A DNA stretch of 64,000 nucleotides from Paenibacillus glycanilyticus (GCF_023715145.1 NZ_JAMBNP010000007.1:1-64000); one strand, 5' to 3'. Numbered from the stretch's first letter, positions 53,342 to 62,356 are shown. The notes: a model not told the origin generated them from the sequence alone. Program-made: numbers and translations.

Positions 53342-54727
53342 TTAACGCTTGCCAACCATTGCTTCCGGCTTCACGTATTCGTCGAACTGCTCCGAAGTGA
53401 GAAGGCCGCTTGCGATCGCGGATTCTTTCAGCGTCAGTCCTTTTTTGTGAGCGTTTTTCGCGATTGCCGCCGCATTCTCGTAGCCGATGTACGGATTCAG
53501 AGCCGTAACCAGCATGAGCGATTGCTCCAGGTTGCGCTTGATTACCGCTTCATTTGGCTCGATGCCAATCGCGCAGTTATCGTTGAACGAGATCATGCCG
53601 TCCGCCATCAGGGCAACGGATTGCAGGAAGTTGTAGATAATAACCGGCTTGAACACGTTAAGCTCGAAGTTGCCTTGGCTTGCGGCAAAGCCGATTGTTG
53701 CGTCGTTGCCGAACACTTGGCAAGCCGCCATCGTCAGCGCTTCGCTTTGCGTAGGGTTAACTTTGCCCGGCATGATCGAGCTGCCCGGCTCGTTCTCAGG
53801 AATCGTGATCTCGCCGATCCCGCAGCGAGGACCGCTTGCCAGCCAGCGAACGTCGTTTGCGATCTTCATCAGATCGGCCGCGAGCGCTTTTACCGCACCG
53901 TGCGCGTACACGATTTGGTCATGGCTTGTAAGCGAGTGGAATTTGTTAGGAGCGGTAATGAACGTTTTGCCCGTCAATGCGGTTACTTCAGTCGCAACTT
54001 GAACCGCAAAATCCGGATGAGCGTTCAGGCCCGTGCCAACCGCCGTACCGCCAAGCGCCAGCTCGCGCATGGTGTCTACGCTTTGGATCAGCATCGCGCG
54101 GGTTTTCTCCAGCATCGCATGCCAGCCGCTGATTTCTTGGCCAAGCGTAATTGGCGTAGCATCCTGCAGATGCGTTCTGCCGATTTTCACGATGCTGTCG
54201 AACTTCTCCATCTTCTCGACAAAGGTACCCGCCAGCACGTCGATCGCAGGGATCAGTTTGTCTTCTACGTCGATAACGCCCGCGATATGCAGGGCAGCCG
54301 GGAACGTATCGTTCGAGCTCTGGGAACGGTTTACGTCATCGTTCGGATGGATGCGCGCCGCGCTGCCGCGTTCAGCCAGAAGCTGGTTCGCACGGTGAGC
54401 AACCACTTCATTGACGTTCATGTTGGTTTGCGTGCCGCTGCCTGTCTGCCATACAACAAGCGGGAAATGCTCGTCCCATTTGCCTGCCACGATTTCGTCA
54501 ACCGCTTCGCCAATCACGCCGGATTTCTCTGCGTCAATCATGCCAAGCTTCTGGTTCGCGATCGCGGCGGCTTTCTTGATAATCGCCATTGCATATACGA
54601 CTTGAATCGGCATACGCTCGCCGCTAATTTTGAAGTTCTGCAGACTGCGCTGGGTTTGAGCTCCCCACATCTTGTCCGCAGCTACTTTAATCTCGCCCAT
54701 TGTATCTTTCTCAATCCGGTATTCCAT
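53342..54727 (-). CDS. fumC: Class II fumarate hydratase
   Basis: A 461-residue fumarase of the aspartase/fumarase superfamily that interconverts fumarate and malate. Signatures are [19 protein letters not shown] near 100, [16 protein letters not shown] near 185 and the mobile loop [16 protein letters not shown] near 318. Length is normal. AAGGAGG lies 12 bp upstream of the ATG. It forms its own unit with a terminator. Confidence 0.97.
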   Translation of the reverse strand: MEYRIEKDTMGEIKVAADKMWGAQTQRSLQNFKISGERMPIQVVYAMAIIKKAAAIANQKLGMIDAEKSGVIGEAVDEIVAGKWDEHFPLVVWQTGSGTQTNMNVNEVVAHRANQLLAERGSAARIHPNDDVNRSQSSNDTFPAALHIAGVIDVEDKLIPAIDVLAGTFVEKMEKFDSIVKIGRTHLQDATPITLGQEISGWHAMLEKTRAMLIQSVDTMRELALGGTAVGTGLNAHPDFAVQVATEVTALTGKTFITAPNKFHSLTSHDQIVYAHGAVKALAADLMKIANDVRWLASGPRCGIGEITIPENEPGSSIMPGKVNPTQSEALTMAACQVFGNDATIGFAASQGNFELNVFKPVIIYNFLQSVALMADGMISFNDNCAIGIEPNEAVIKRNLEQSLMLVTALNPYIGYENAAAIAKNAHKKGLTLKESAIASGLLTSEQFDEYVKPEAMVGKR

Positions 54728-54854
54728 GCTCTTTAACGGCCTCCTTCATGTTTACATGCACATAGTACTACTTTATACAATATCACCCGGTCATTTCAAT
54801 ACGATTACCGCCTCATATCCATGCCGGGTCGGCATAATTCCGGTCCCCGCACGC

Positions 54855-54905
54855 AAAAAAACGCCCTAAGCGGGAGAATTCAAGCCTCCCGTCCCCAGAA
54901 CGTTT
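54855..54905 (-). terminator. Terminator after the aldolase gene
   Basis: CGGGAG/CTCCCG inner stem with AACG.../...CGTT outer pairing, followed by TTTTTTT on the minus strand. Confidence 0.8.
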
Positions 54906-54912
54906 CAATAAC

Positions 54913-55581
54913 TTACAGCCCTTTCGCCGCGCGATAGGCTTCCATATAAGCGCTTGCTTTTTGCTCAATCAGCGAGAAGTCTCCTGTTGCCACGGCATCC
55001 TTCGTCAGATCGGAACCGATACCCACCGCAACGGCGCCGGCTTTGATCCAATCCTTCAGATTGGAGAGCGATACGCCGCCGGTTGGCATGATGTTCGCCT
55101 GCGGCAGAGGACCTTTAATCGAAGGGATGATGCTTGGCGAGAACAGGTTGCCCGGGAACAGCTTGACCACATCGACGCCAAGCTCAAGCGCGCTTTGAAT
55201 TTCATGAACCGTCATCGTGCCCGGCATTACCGGAATCGCGTAGCGGTTGCAAAGCCTAATCGTATCCGGGTTAAACGCGGGCGCGACCACGAATTCCGCT
55301 CCGGCCATAATGGCTGCGCGCGCCGTTTCCGGATCAAGCACGGTGCCTACGCCAATAATCGCGAAGTTGTCCGCATCCGGCGATGCCGTGCTGGAATACT
55401 CCTTGGACAGCTGTTCAATCGCACGAAGCGCGAACGGTACCGTCATCGTAATTTCAATCGCTTTAATGCCGCCTTTAATGGCACGGCGCGCCATCTCTGC
55501 TACTTCCTCCGGCGAATCCGCGCGCAGAACCGCAACGACGCCCGCCTCCGTTAATTGCCCAAGTACTTTCAGCTTCTTCAT
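54913..55581 (-). CDS. eda: Bifunctional KHG/KDPG aldolase
   Basis: A 222-residue class I aldolase that cleaves 2-keto-3-deoxy-6-phosphogluconate or related compounds to pyruvate and glyceraldehyde-3-phosphate. Visible are VAVLRADSPEEV, KAIEITMTVP, GVGTVLDPETARAA, the Schiff-base Lys in VVKLFPGN and MPTGGVSLSNLKDW. It may act downstream of the galactonate dehydratase, but no 2-keto-3-deoxy sugar kinase was seen in the window. Confidence 0.93.
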   Translation of the reverse strand: MKKLKVLGQLTEAGVVAVLRADSPEEVAEMARRAIKGGIKAIEITMTVPFALRAIEQLSKEYSSTASPDADNFAIIGVGTVLDPETARAAIMAGAEFVVAPAFNPDTIRLCNRYAIPVMPGTMTVHEIQSALELGVDVVKLFPGNLFSPSIIPSIKGPLPQANIMPTGGVSLSNLKDWIKAGAVAVGIGSDLTKDAVATGDFSLIEQKASAYMEAYRAAKGL

Positions 55582-55760
55582 GAAAAATGACCTCCCATAG
55601 TCATAGGTGAAATAAACGCAAAAAGATTGAACATTCCCGCTCCATTATAGGCCTATATCCGCAATTCGGACAACCCTGATAAAAAACTGGTTCCGTTTTC
55701 GCCTGTAAGCGGATACTTATAATATACACAGTCAATCCTTCCAAGAAAGGAATGATTCGA

Positions 55761-55988
55761 ATGACAACGCCTTCTGTCTCGCATCTGATTACGCCGGGAT
55801 CTACCCTTTTCTCCCTGATGACCCGCCACAAAGGCTCCCTCATGACGGTAGCAACCTCTGCCGGCGTCGTACAAGGCATTCTGACGGCTTTTGACCCTGC
55901 TTATTTAACGCTTGTCACCGATACGAACCAAACCAAATACGTGCTTGTCATGAATATCGCGTCGTTTACCTTTGAACCGGCCTATTAG
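55761..55988 (+). CDS. Small Sm-like-fold protein, unknown
   Basis: About 75 residues, all predicted beta strands after a short start. GSLMTVATSAGVVQGILTAFDPAYLTLVTD and YVLVMNIASFTFE follow the pattern of small Sm/DUF2642-like barrel proteins found in spore formers. This is a pattern judgement only. AAAGGA lies 9 bp before ATG at 55761; ATG at 55752 is too close to it. A TATAAT hexamer lies about 40 bp upstream. Confidence 0.6.
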   Translation: MTTPSVSHLITPGSTLFSLMTRHKGSLMTVATSAGVVQGILTAFDPAYLTLVTDTNQTKYVLVMNIASFTFEPAY

Positions 55989-56000
55989 GGGTAATCATGC

Positions 56001-56052
56001 AAAAAAAGAGGGTGTCCCGAGCGGCCGCGTTCGGCCTCCAAGGAACACCCTC
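56001..56052 (-). terminator. Terminator after the Dabb gene
   Basis: GAGGGTGT/ACACCCTC outer stem with a GC-rich interior, then TTTTTTT on the minus strand. Confidence 0.82.
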
Positions 56053-56060
56053 CTATTTGT

Positions 56061-56369
56061 TTAAGCTTCCGAATAATCGATCTCGAGGAACGCTTCTACT
56101 TCTTTCACCCAACGCTCTTCTACAAAGCTTACGTGCAGCGGATGCGCGTTATAAGCTTCATAAGCCGCCTGATCGGCGAACTCCATCGAGAATCCGAATT
56201 TATAATCATTCTTCGGGCTAACCTGCCGGAATACCCGGAACTGCTGAACAACGGGAATGGAGCTTAGAATCGCTTTGCCATCCTCAAGAAATTTTTGTTC
56301 CTGTTCAGAACCTTCGGCATGCTTCAAGGTAAAAATAACAGAGTGCTGTATCCAAGTTACTCGGGGCAA
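56061..56369 (-). CDS. Stress-response A/B-barrel (Dabb) protein
   Basis: A 102-residue dimeric ferredoxin-like-fold protein. It begins QHSVIFTLK, has FRVFRQVSPKNDYKFGFSMEF in the centre and AAYEAYNAHPLHVSFVEERW at the end, all typical of Dabb. Function is unknown. It uses TTG at 56369 with GAGAGGAAG before it. It is the last gene after the tauD-like gene (53 bp gap) and may be co-transcribed with it. Confidence 0.88.
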   Translation of the reverse strand: MPRVTWIQHSVIFTLKHAEGSEQEQKFLEDGKAILSSIPVVQQFRVFRQVSPKNDYKFGFSMEFADQAAYEAYNAHPLHVSFVEERWVKEVEAFLEIDYSEA

Positions 56370-56422
56370 GTGCTTCCTCTCCTTTTGCGCTTTGATAGGC
56401 CAAGCCTGCCCTAAGTATATAA

Positions 56423-57352
56423 TTAATAAGGACGGTCGCCAAGAATAGAAATCCGCTCCGCAACGCGGCGGTTAGGATAATAATCGGAAGAGGCATAATG
56501 CTGGGTCGAACGGTTATCCCATAGAGCGATCGAATTCTTCTCCCAATGGAAGCGCACCTGGTATTCGGGAATTGCCGCTTGCTTGAACAAATATTGAAGC
56601 AGCTGCTCCCCTTCTTCCTCATCCAGGCCAATGATCCGTGTCGTGAATACCGGATTCACAAACAAAGTTTTGCGTCCTGTTTCCGGATGTGTGCGCACAA
56701 CCGGGTGCTCCGCTGCCGGGAATTCCTGCTGCTTCTGAGCGAGAAGCTCAGGCGGCATGAATCGTCCGAAGGTCGGGGTAAAATCATGAATGGCCTTCAA
56801 CCCGTCAATCCGCTCCTTCACTTCGTCCGGAAGGTTATCGTAAGCTGCCCCCATGTCTGCCCATAGGGTATCTCCGCCTTCCGGCGGTACCTCGGATAAC
56901 CGGAGAACGGCCCCGAGGGAAGGTTCAAGACGCCAGGTTACGTCCGCATGCCAGTTGTTCTCCTGGCCCTTCATGTTGGCATCCTTCTCGAACCGGGTAA
57001 TCTCGGCGGCCGCGCCTTTTGGCAGGAACGGATGATTCTCAAGATCCCCCCATTGTCTTGCAAAATCCAGCTGCTGCTGGCTCGTAATATCCTGATCGCG
57101 GAAGAAAAGAACCTTCCATTCGAGCAGAGCACGATGCAGCTCTTCTTTTACCTCCGGCGATACCTGCTCTCTTAAATCTACTCCTTCAATCTCGGCGCCA
57201 ATGACCGGGCCAAGCGGCTTCAGCGTGAATAAGGTATAGGGACGATCTTCAAGGCCATCAGCCAAACGCTGCAAGAAACGCGGACCGCCTTGAATTTGGC
57301 GTTTCGTAAATAGATCAAATTGACGGGATGTGTCTACAGTTAATTGAGTCAT
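56423..57352 (-). CDS. TauD/TfdA-family Fe(II)/2-oxoglutarate dioxygenase
   Basis: A 309-residue dioxygenase that releases sulfite from taurine or alkanesulfonates. The iron facial triad is NNWHADVTW (His and Asp near 134-136) and STQHYASSDYYP (His near 284), and the 2-oxoglutarate-binding Arg is in PNRRVAERI. It follows the sulfonate-binding protein by 28 bp in the same unit, so sulfonate-sulfur use is the likely role. The substrate could also be a sulfate ester. Confidence 0.9.
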   Translation of the reverse strand: MTQLTVDTSRQFDLFTKRQIQGGPRFLQRLADGLEDRPYTLFTLKPLGPVIGAEIEGVDLREQVSPEVKEELHRALLEWKVLFFRDQDITSQQQLDFARQWGDLENHPFLPKGAAAEITRFEKDANMKGQENNWHADVTWRLEPSLGAVLRLSEVPPEGGDTLWADMGAAYDNLPDEVKERIDGLKAIHDFTPTFGRFMPPELLAQKQQEFPAAEHPVVRTHPETGRKTLFVNPVFTTRIIGLDEEEGEQLLQYLFKQAAIPEYQVRFHWEKNSIALWDNRSTQHYASSDYYPNRRVAERISILGDRPY

Positions 57353-57380
57353 GAATAATCGCTCCTTTTAATTGTGATAT

Positions 57381-58421
57381 TTATTGGGACAGCTTCTCAA
57401 GATAGGCGGAAACGACATGGTCCTGGAAGCTAACCTTATTCTTAATGAAGCCGTTGCTGAGCAAGAGCTCCGACGACCTCTGCTGCGCATCCAGCTCTTC
57501 TTGCGAATACGCTCGAAGACTAGGGGCGGAGCTGGCAAGCAGAGCTTTCACCACGCCCTGATCAATCTTCTTCAAATCGGCATAGATCTTGACCGCTTCG
57601 TCGGTATTGGCGTTCTGCCAATCAATCGCTTTCTTGTATACTTTCAGGAACGCCGTTACCAGCTCGGGATTGCTCTTCGCAAAATCCGTTCTTGCAATCG
57701 CGGATACCGGAGCGGCGATTCCTTCATTGGCTCCCGCGATAATAGTCGCTTTGCCCGATGCCGTCTCCTTCGTGGTGTAAGGATCCCAGGTTACCCAAGC
57801 ATCCACCTTGCCGGTCTCAAATGCCGGCAGCGCGTCCTCCGGCTGCAGGGCAATTAGATTAACGTCCTTGTCGCTCAGCCCATACTTCTCCAGCACCTTC
57901 AGCAGGAACACATGCGCCGTTGTGCCTTTGGCGACGGCAACCGACTTCCCCTTCAAATCCTCTACCTTTGCAATGCCTTTGGCCTTTGGCGCAATAATGG
58001 AGTTAGACAGCTTACCGTCGCTCAGAAGAGCGATAACCTCGAATGGCAGATTCGCCGACAAACCGGAGATAGTAGCGCCATCCCCGAGGAACGAGAGGTC
58101 AACCCGCTTGGAAGCAAGCGACTCGAGAAGCGGAGGACCGCTCTGGAATTCGCTCCAGCTTATCTCGGCATTCAGCGGCTTGAATTCTTCCTCCAGCCAA
58201 CCTTTTTCTCTGGCCAGCAGGAGCGGCGATAAGCCGCCGTTAATCGCGACGTTGACGGTAACATGCGGCCGTTCTTCAGCGGCTCCGCCACTCGGTGCCG
58301 CGGATGCGGACGATTCCTTCGCTGCTTTGCCGCCGCAGCCGGCCAGCACCGTAACCAGCGCAATAACCGATAATGCGGTAATCGTCAATGTTCGCAGCTT
58401 GTTTCTCTTCATAAGCTTCAT
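57381..58421 (-). CDS. ssuA: Aliphatic sulfonate ABC substrate-binding lipoprotein
   Basis: A 346-residue lipoprotein: lipobox VLAGC-GGK near 29, then an SsuA/TauA/NMT1-type fold (VNVAINGGLSPLLLAREKGWLEEEF, SEFQSGPPLLESLASKRVDLSFLGD, GKSVAVAKGTTAHVFLLKVLEKYGL, WVTWDPYTTKE). It captures sulfonates outside the cell for the SsuB/SsuC pair at 60.2-62.1 kb. The promoter and a terminator-bearing leader (58468-58636) precede it. Confidence 0.92.
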   Translation of the reverse strand: MKLMKRNKLRTLTITALSVIALVTVLAGCGGKAAKESSASAAPSGGAAEERPHVTVNVAINGGLSPLLLAREKGWLEEEFKPLNAEISWSEFQSGPPLLESLASKRVDLSFLGDGATISGLSANLPFEVIALLSDGKLSNSIIAPKAKGIAKVEDLKGKSVAVAKGTTAHVFLLKVLEKYGLSDKDVNLIALQPEDALPAFETGKVDAWVTWDPYTTKETASGKATIIAGANEGIAAPVSAIARTDFAKSNPELVTAFLKVYKKAIDWQNANTDEAVKIYADLKKIDQGVVKALLASSAPSLRAYSQEELDAQQRSSELLLSNGFIKNKVSFQDHVVSAYLEKLSQ

Positions 58422-58467
58422 CTCCCTAATATAAGTTTACTTATGCGATTAATCGGAATTAGAAAAT

Positions 58468-58636
58468 AAAAAAGATTCGATTCATAATCGTCTCCCCGTA
58501 ATCAGGCGAAACGTTATGAAATCGAATCTCCGGTTAACCAGTCGACTCTTTATTCTCATGCAGGCAACAAACTGATAAACTGATCAATTTGTCATTTAGT
58601 GATTCTGATCATACCAGCTGACCCAAATGCTGTCAA
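58468..58636 (-). promoter_or_regulatory. ssuA promoter and attenuator-like leader (leader 1)
   Basis: TTGACA at 58636-58631, a 17-nt spacer and TATGAT at 58613-58608. The leader holds a 10-bp hairpin with a 6-nt loop (58592-58567) and a small hairpin GAGTC-GA-CTGG...CCGG-A-GATTC (58548-58524). An intrinsic terminator (58529-58468, stem through AGATTCGATTTCATAA, then TTTTTT) follows. The GATTC arm is shared by the small hairpin and the terminator, so they exclude each other. The terminator lies 47 nt before the ssuA start. The same layout precedes ssuB. Confidence 0.75.
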
Positions 58637-58669
58637 CTATCTTTTTCCGATTATTCCAACCCGGTTGGT

Positions 58670-59263
58670 TTACTTTCGCACAACAAGTCTCAGCATAATA
58701 TCTACGGCATGGGAAGACGGTTCGCCAAAACCGCGGTATCCCCATATAGACGTACTTTGAAACAGAGACAAGAGCAGCGTCGCGAGCTCAACGGGATCCC
58801 CTTCCGCAACCGTGCCTTCTTCTTGTCCGTCACGCAAAATATCCGCGAGCAGGTCACGGTTAAATTGCGCTTTATGGTTAATCTCCGCCTTCTCCTCCGG
58901 GCTTAACACTTCGGTTGCCTGCGCCTGCAGCACAACCCAGAAATGCGTTGACGTCCTGCCCTTCTGCAGGTATTGTTCAATGAGCCATCTGAGCTTATCG
59001 AGTGCCGTTCCGCTGCCGCCGCGCGCTTCAAGCAGCAGCTCGGTATATCTCTCTTGCGAGGACTGTACGAGCGCCAATAGAATCTTCTCCTTGGATTCGA
59101 AAAAATTATAAACATGACCGTAGCTCAATCCCGCTTCGGTCGCAATATCGGATATTTTCGCTACAGCTACGCCGCGCACCGTAAACACCGAGGCCGCTGC
59201 CGACAATATCTGATTGCGGCGCAGTTCCCTCTGCTGCTGATCTTTGATGACATTCCTGGCCAT
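58670..59263 (-). CDS. TetR-family transcriptional regulator
   Basis: A 197-residue regulator: N-terminal helix-turn-helix RRNQILSAAASVFTVRGVAVAKISDIATEAGLSYGHVYNFFESKEKIL, then a helical ligand domain. ATG at 59263 follows AAGGAG; the longer frame has no site. Its stop lies 34 bp before the ssuA -35, so it could control the sulfonate genes, although TATGATCAG right after both ssu promoters is the only shared candidate operator. Confidence 0.9.
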   Translation of the reverse strand: MARNVIKDQQQRELRRNQILSAAASVFTVRGVAVAKISDIATEAGLSYGHVYNFFESKEKILLALVQSSQERYTELLLEARGGSGTALDKLRWLIEQYLQKGRTSTHFWVVLQAQATEVLSPEEKAEINHKAQFNRDLLADILRDGQEEGTVAEGDPVELATLLLSLFQSTSIWGYRGFGEPSSHAVDIMLRLVVRK

Positions 59264-59379
59264 AGTATCTGCTCCTTCTGCCATGATCCTCTCAAGAGGT
59301 TCTCATACGCCCAAATTCCTGTTTCCATCCGATTTCTGTTAGAATGGATAGGCATGAGCAATTAATCGGGGGTTAATAA

Positions 59380-60171
59380 ATGGATTATATTATTCTGGAT
59401 ATTGAATTTAACGGACGCAAATTCGCAAGCGATCTTCCGATGGAAGTCATTGAGATTGGCGCCGTGCGGCTGAACGCGCAGCTGCAGCAGACCGATATTT
59501 TTTCTTCCTTGATCAAGCCGGTCTACTTCTCCAAGCTGAATTCCTTTATTAAGAAAAAGACGGGCATTCCGCAGGAAGAGATTGATATAGCACCAAGATT
59601 CACGCGCGTCATCGACGAATTCATCAAGTGGCTGGACCGCGGCGAACCGTTTATTCTCCTCACTTGGGGAGGCGAAGACCTGAAACGGATTATCTACGAT
59701 ACGCGGATGCACAAGCTGGACGATGCTTTCTGGCTGTCCATCGACTATCTCGATCTGCTGAAAGGGTACCTTCGCTATAAAAATATCACAAATGACGTCA
59801 GCGTAGAAGCCGCTTTAACCGAATTGAATCTAGCCTCCTCGGGCACTGCCCACCGTGCGCTGGATGATGCGATCATGACGGCTGACGTGTTCCGCGCCGT
59901 ATTTGACCATCTGGATTTCGACACCTACAAACAGAAGTACAAGGATCTGTACACCAATGCGAAGGAACGCAGACTGGTCAAAAACGCCGTTCGCGCCATG
60001 CGCGCCCAAAAGGCCGGCCCCACCTGGGAGCTGCTCGTGAGCAAGCATCTGGAAGGCAAGGTCGCCATGACGGATCCGCGCAAGGAAGCGGAGCTTAAAG
60101 AGTATTTCGAAGCGGAGGCCGCCAAGCTGCCGCCCCGCCCCGTTCCGCCGCAGACTCCTGCCGGCAATTAA
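59380..60171 (+). CDS. DEDDh 3'-5' exonuclease (KapD/ERI-1-like)
   Basis: A 263-residue protein with exonuclease motifs ILDIEFNG (Asp-x-Glu, Exo I), a middle Asp near LLTWGGEDLKRI (Exo II region) and HRALDDAIMTADVF (Exo III, His and Asp). The C-terminal 60 residues are charged and Pro-rich. It resembles KapD-type proteins linked to sporulation control, but is longer. It is convergent with ssuC and their stop codons overlap by four bases (60168-60171). Confidence 0.85.
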   Translation: MDYIILDIEFNGRKFASDLPMEVIEIGAVRLNAQLQQTDIFSSLIKPVYFSKLNSFIKKKTGIPQEEIDIAPRFTRVIDEFIKWLDRGEPFILLTWGGEDLKRIIYDTRMHKLDDAFWLSIDYLDLLKGYLRYKNITNDVSVEAALTELNLASSGTAHRALDDAIMTADVFRAVFDHLDFDTYKQKYKDLYTNAKERRLVKNAVRAMRAQKAGPTWELLVSKHLEGKVAMTDPRKEAELKEYFEAEAAKLPPRPVPPQTPAGN

Positions 60172-61025
60172 CCTTTATAGCTGTCGCGCCATTTGAGCAG
60201 GCGCCGCTCCAGTATCCGTACAAGCGAGTCCGTGAGCTTGCCTACGGCAGCAAATAGGATAATGCCTATAAATACAACCTCCGTACGCATAAACGACCGG
60301 GCATCCTGGATCAAGTAACCGATGCCCCGGTCGGCACCCATCAGCTCGGCTACCACAAGCACCAGCCAGGCAATACTGATCGAGAGGCGAAGTCCGAGCA
60401 GCACGTTGGGCATCGCTGCAGGAAGAACCAGCCTGATCATTTGATTTATCCGCTTAAACTCCAATACGCGCGCTACATCAAACAGCTTGGAATCGACATT
60501 GCGCACGCCAAGAAACGTATTTACATACAGCGGGAAAAACGCGCCTAGCGCGATAAGCAGGATTTTCGACGTCTCCCCAAATCCGAACCATAAAATAAAC
60601 AATGGCGTTATCGCCAGCAACGGCACGGTACGGATCATCTGAACGGTTGGATCCACAATCTCCTCGAACCGGCTGAACATGCCCACCGCAAGCCCAAACA
60701 GCAGTCCAAGGCTGCCGCCAAGCAGGAACCCGAGCAGCGCTCTAAGCACGCTGATCTCCAGATGACGGAACAGCTCGCCGGAGACGATCATCTCATAAAA
60801 CTCTTTGACAATAGAGGAAGGCGCCGGGAACAGCATCGCATCAACGATCCCCGTTCCGCTGACATACTGCCAGCCGCCAATAATGATAAGCGGCAGCAGG
60901 CTGCCCATCAGGAGCTTTCTTCCCTTGAAATCCCCCTTCTCCCTTGGTGCGCGAATAGCGGGGAGCGCTTTCGCAGCCGGGGATGGCGCGACTCTTTTTA
61001 TGGAATCTGTTGCAGGATTGGACAT
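60168..61025 (-). CDS. ssuC: Sulfonate ABC transporter permease
   Basis: A 285-residue permease with six membrane segments and the EAA-type loop KLFDVARVLEFKRINQMIRLVLPAAMP typical of SsuC/TauC. LSISIAWLVLVVAELMGADRGIGYLI near 225 is another family mark. The N-terminal 35 residues are basic and cytoplasmic. It pairs with the ATPase at 61362-62132 across a 336-bp repeat-filled gap. Confidence 0.93.
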   Translation of the reverse strand: MSNPATDSIKRVAPSPAAKALPAIRAPREKGDFKGRKLLMGSLLPLIIIGGWQYVSGTGIVDAMLFPAPSSIVKEFYEMIVSGELFRHLEISVLRALLGFLLGGSLGLLFGLAVGMFSRFEEIVDPTVQMIRTVPLLAITPLFILWFGFGETSKILLIALGAFFPLYVNTFLGVRNVDSKLFDVARVLEFKRINQMIRLVLPAAMPNVLLGLRLSISIAWLVLVVAELMGADRGIGYLIQDARSFMRTEVVFIGIILFAAVGKLTDSLVRILERRLLKWRDSYKG

Positions 61026-61361
61026 GGTTACCTTCCTTTCTGTGCTCCGTAGTTTAGGAAAAGGGTTCCTTGCGGTTTGTCCGACGCTACGGTTATTTCG
61101 ATCGACTGGTCGTCGCGGCGCTCCGGTTGATCGATCGATTGTTCCTTGCGGTTTGTTTCTTGTATTAGGATTTTTCGGTTAAAACAAACACGCAATAGTC
61201 ACACTCGACCGATCAACCTCCGCTAACTGCTGGAAAGTCACATTCGATCGAAACAAACTTTACTAGCCGATACAAACACGCAAAGTCACATTTCACCGAA
61301 ACAATCTCCGCTGGGCGCTAAAACAAGAGTCACAGCTGGCCCAAACAACCTTCAGCCGGAG
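61026..61361. repeat. Repeat-filled gap between ssuB and ssuC
   Basis: No gene is seen. GTTCCTTGCGGTTTGT occurs at about 61065 and 61141. A motif of the type ACAAACACGCAA-AGTCACA followed by TCGACCGA/TCACCGAA and CTCCGCT recurs about three times between 61184 and 61335. A long inverted repeat, TCGATCGACTGG / CCGGTTGATCGATCGA, spans about 61099-61139. Confidence 0.7.
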
Positions 61362-62132
61362 CTAGATGGTATAAGTTTCTTTATCCGGCTCCTCGTGATC
61401 GAGAGCCCGAAGGATTAAGGTACGGAGATCCTGGAAAGCGGAGCCCGTTCTTTTGCGAGGGAACGGGAGGTCGATTGGCACAATCGTTTTGATCCGGCCC
61501 GGGCGCGCGTCAAGCACGATAACCCGGTGCGAGAGGAAAACCGCTTCGTCGATATCGTGGGTCACAAACAGCATCGTTGTGCGGTTCTCCCGCCAAATAT
61601 CAAGCAGAGCCTCCTGCATATGGCTGCGGGTGAAGGCATCAAGCGCGCCGAAAGGTTCATCGAGCAGCAGTACCTTTGGATTGCGGAGCAAAGCTCTTGC
61701 AATCGCCACCCGCTGGGACATCCCGCCGGACAGCTGCTTCGGATAAGCCTTCTCGAAGCCTTGCAGCTTGACCAGCTTGATCAGCTCGTCTACCTTACGC
61801 CGGACATCGGGATTGCGAAGAGACAGATCCGCCGCGATATTACGCTCAACCGTAAGCCAAGGGAATAAGCGGTGCTCTTGAAAAATAAACCCCTTCTCCT
61901 GGGACGGCCTCTTCACTTGTTCCCCTTCCAGCAAGACACGGCCTTCGATATCGATATCGAGGCCCGCTACAATCTTGAGCAGCGTGCTCTTCCCGCAGCC
62001 GCTTGGTCCAATGATAGAGACAATCTCCCCTTGATTAACCGTCAGTCTCAGCCGGTCCAGCACGGGAACCGCTTCGCTGGAATTACGGAACGTTTTACTC
62101 ACATCTACAATTTCCAATAATGCCGTCGACAT
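61362..62132 (-). CDS. ssuB: Sulfonate ABC transporter ATP-binding protein
   Basis: A 256-residue ATPase of the SsuB/TauB class: Walker [13 protein letters not shown]-loop [14 protein letters not shown], signature [17 protein letters not shown], Walker [16 protein letters not shown] and H-loop [17 protein letters not shown] at 62132 follows GGAGGAGG by 9 bp. The gene has its own promoter and a leader (62208-62356) that matches that of ssuA. Confidence 0.93.
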   Translation of the reverse strand: MSTALLEIVDVSKTFRNSSEAVPVLDRLRLTVNQGEIVSIIGPSGCGKSTLLKIVAGLDIDIEGRVLLEGEQVKRPSQEKGFIFQEHRLFPWLTVERNIAADLSLRNPDVRRKVDELIKLVKLQGFEKAYPKQLSGGMSQRVAIARALLRNPKVLLLDEPFGALDAFTRSHMQEALLDIWRENRTTMLFVTHDIDEAVFLSHRVIVLDARPGRIKTIVPIDLPFPRKRTGSAFQDLRTLILRALDHEEPDKETYTI

Positions 62133-62207
62133 AGCCGGCACCTCCTCCGTTATTGGTATTTCGCTTAATTTAACTTTTTCGCATTGGAATAGTTGGTATT
62201 AAAGCAT

Positions 62208-62356
62208 AAAAAAAGATCCAATGGCTTGCCTAACGCAGGCAATTCCATTGAATCTCTGGTTGGTCCAGTCGATTCGATCTCGATTTGACAGACTGACATT
62301 TTCGTCAATCCGTATCTGTTGATACTGATCATAGCGGGTAAGGAAAGGACTGTCAA
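62208..62356 (-). promoter_or_regulatory. ssuB promoter and attenuator-like leader (leader 2)
   Basis: TTGACA at 62356-62351, a 17-nt spacer and TATGAT at 62333-62328. A 9-bp hairpin with a 6-nt loop lies at 62312-62289, the small hairpin GAATC-GA-CTGG...CCAG-A-GATTC at 62275-62250, and the terminator (AGATTCAATGG/CCATTGGATCT, then TTTTTTT) at 62255-62208. The element order, the TATGATCAG start and the shared arm match leader 1, while paired bases differ in a compensating or G-U way. Confidence 0.75.

Noticed and set aside
53264-54736. 490-codon plus-strand frame opposite fumC
   Set aside because: It is antisense to the highly conserved fumarase; high GC at third positions leaves that frame open by chance.
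58468-58636. SAM-I (S-box) or T-box riboswitch before ssuA
   Set aside because: Neither the S-box core (GAGGNNNNNNGGAACC-like and CCGGCAACC parts) nor the T-box sequence (GGTGGNACCGCG-like) is present.
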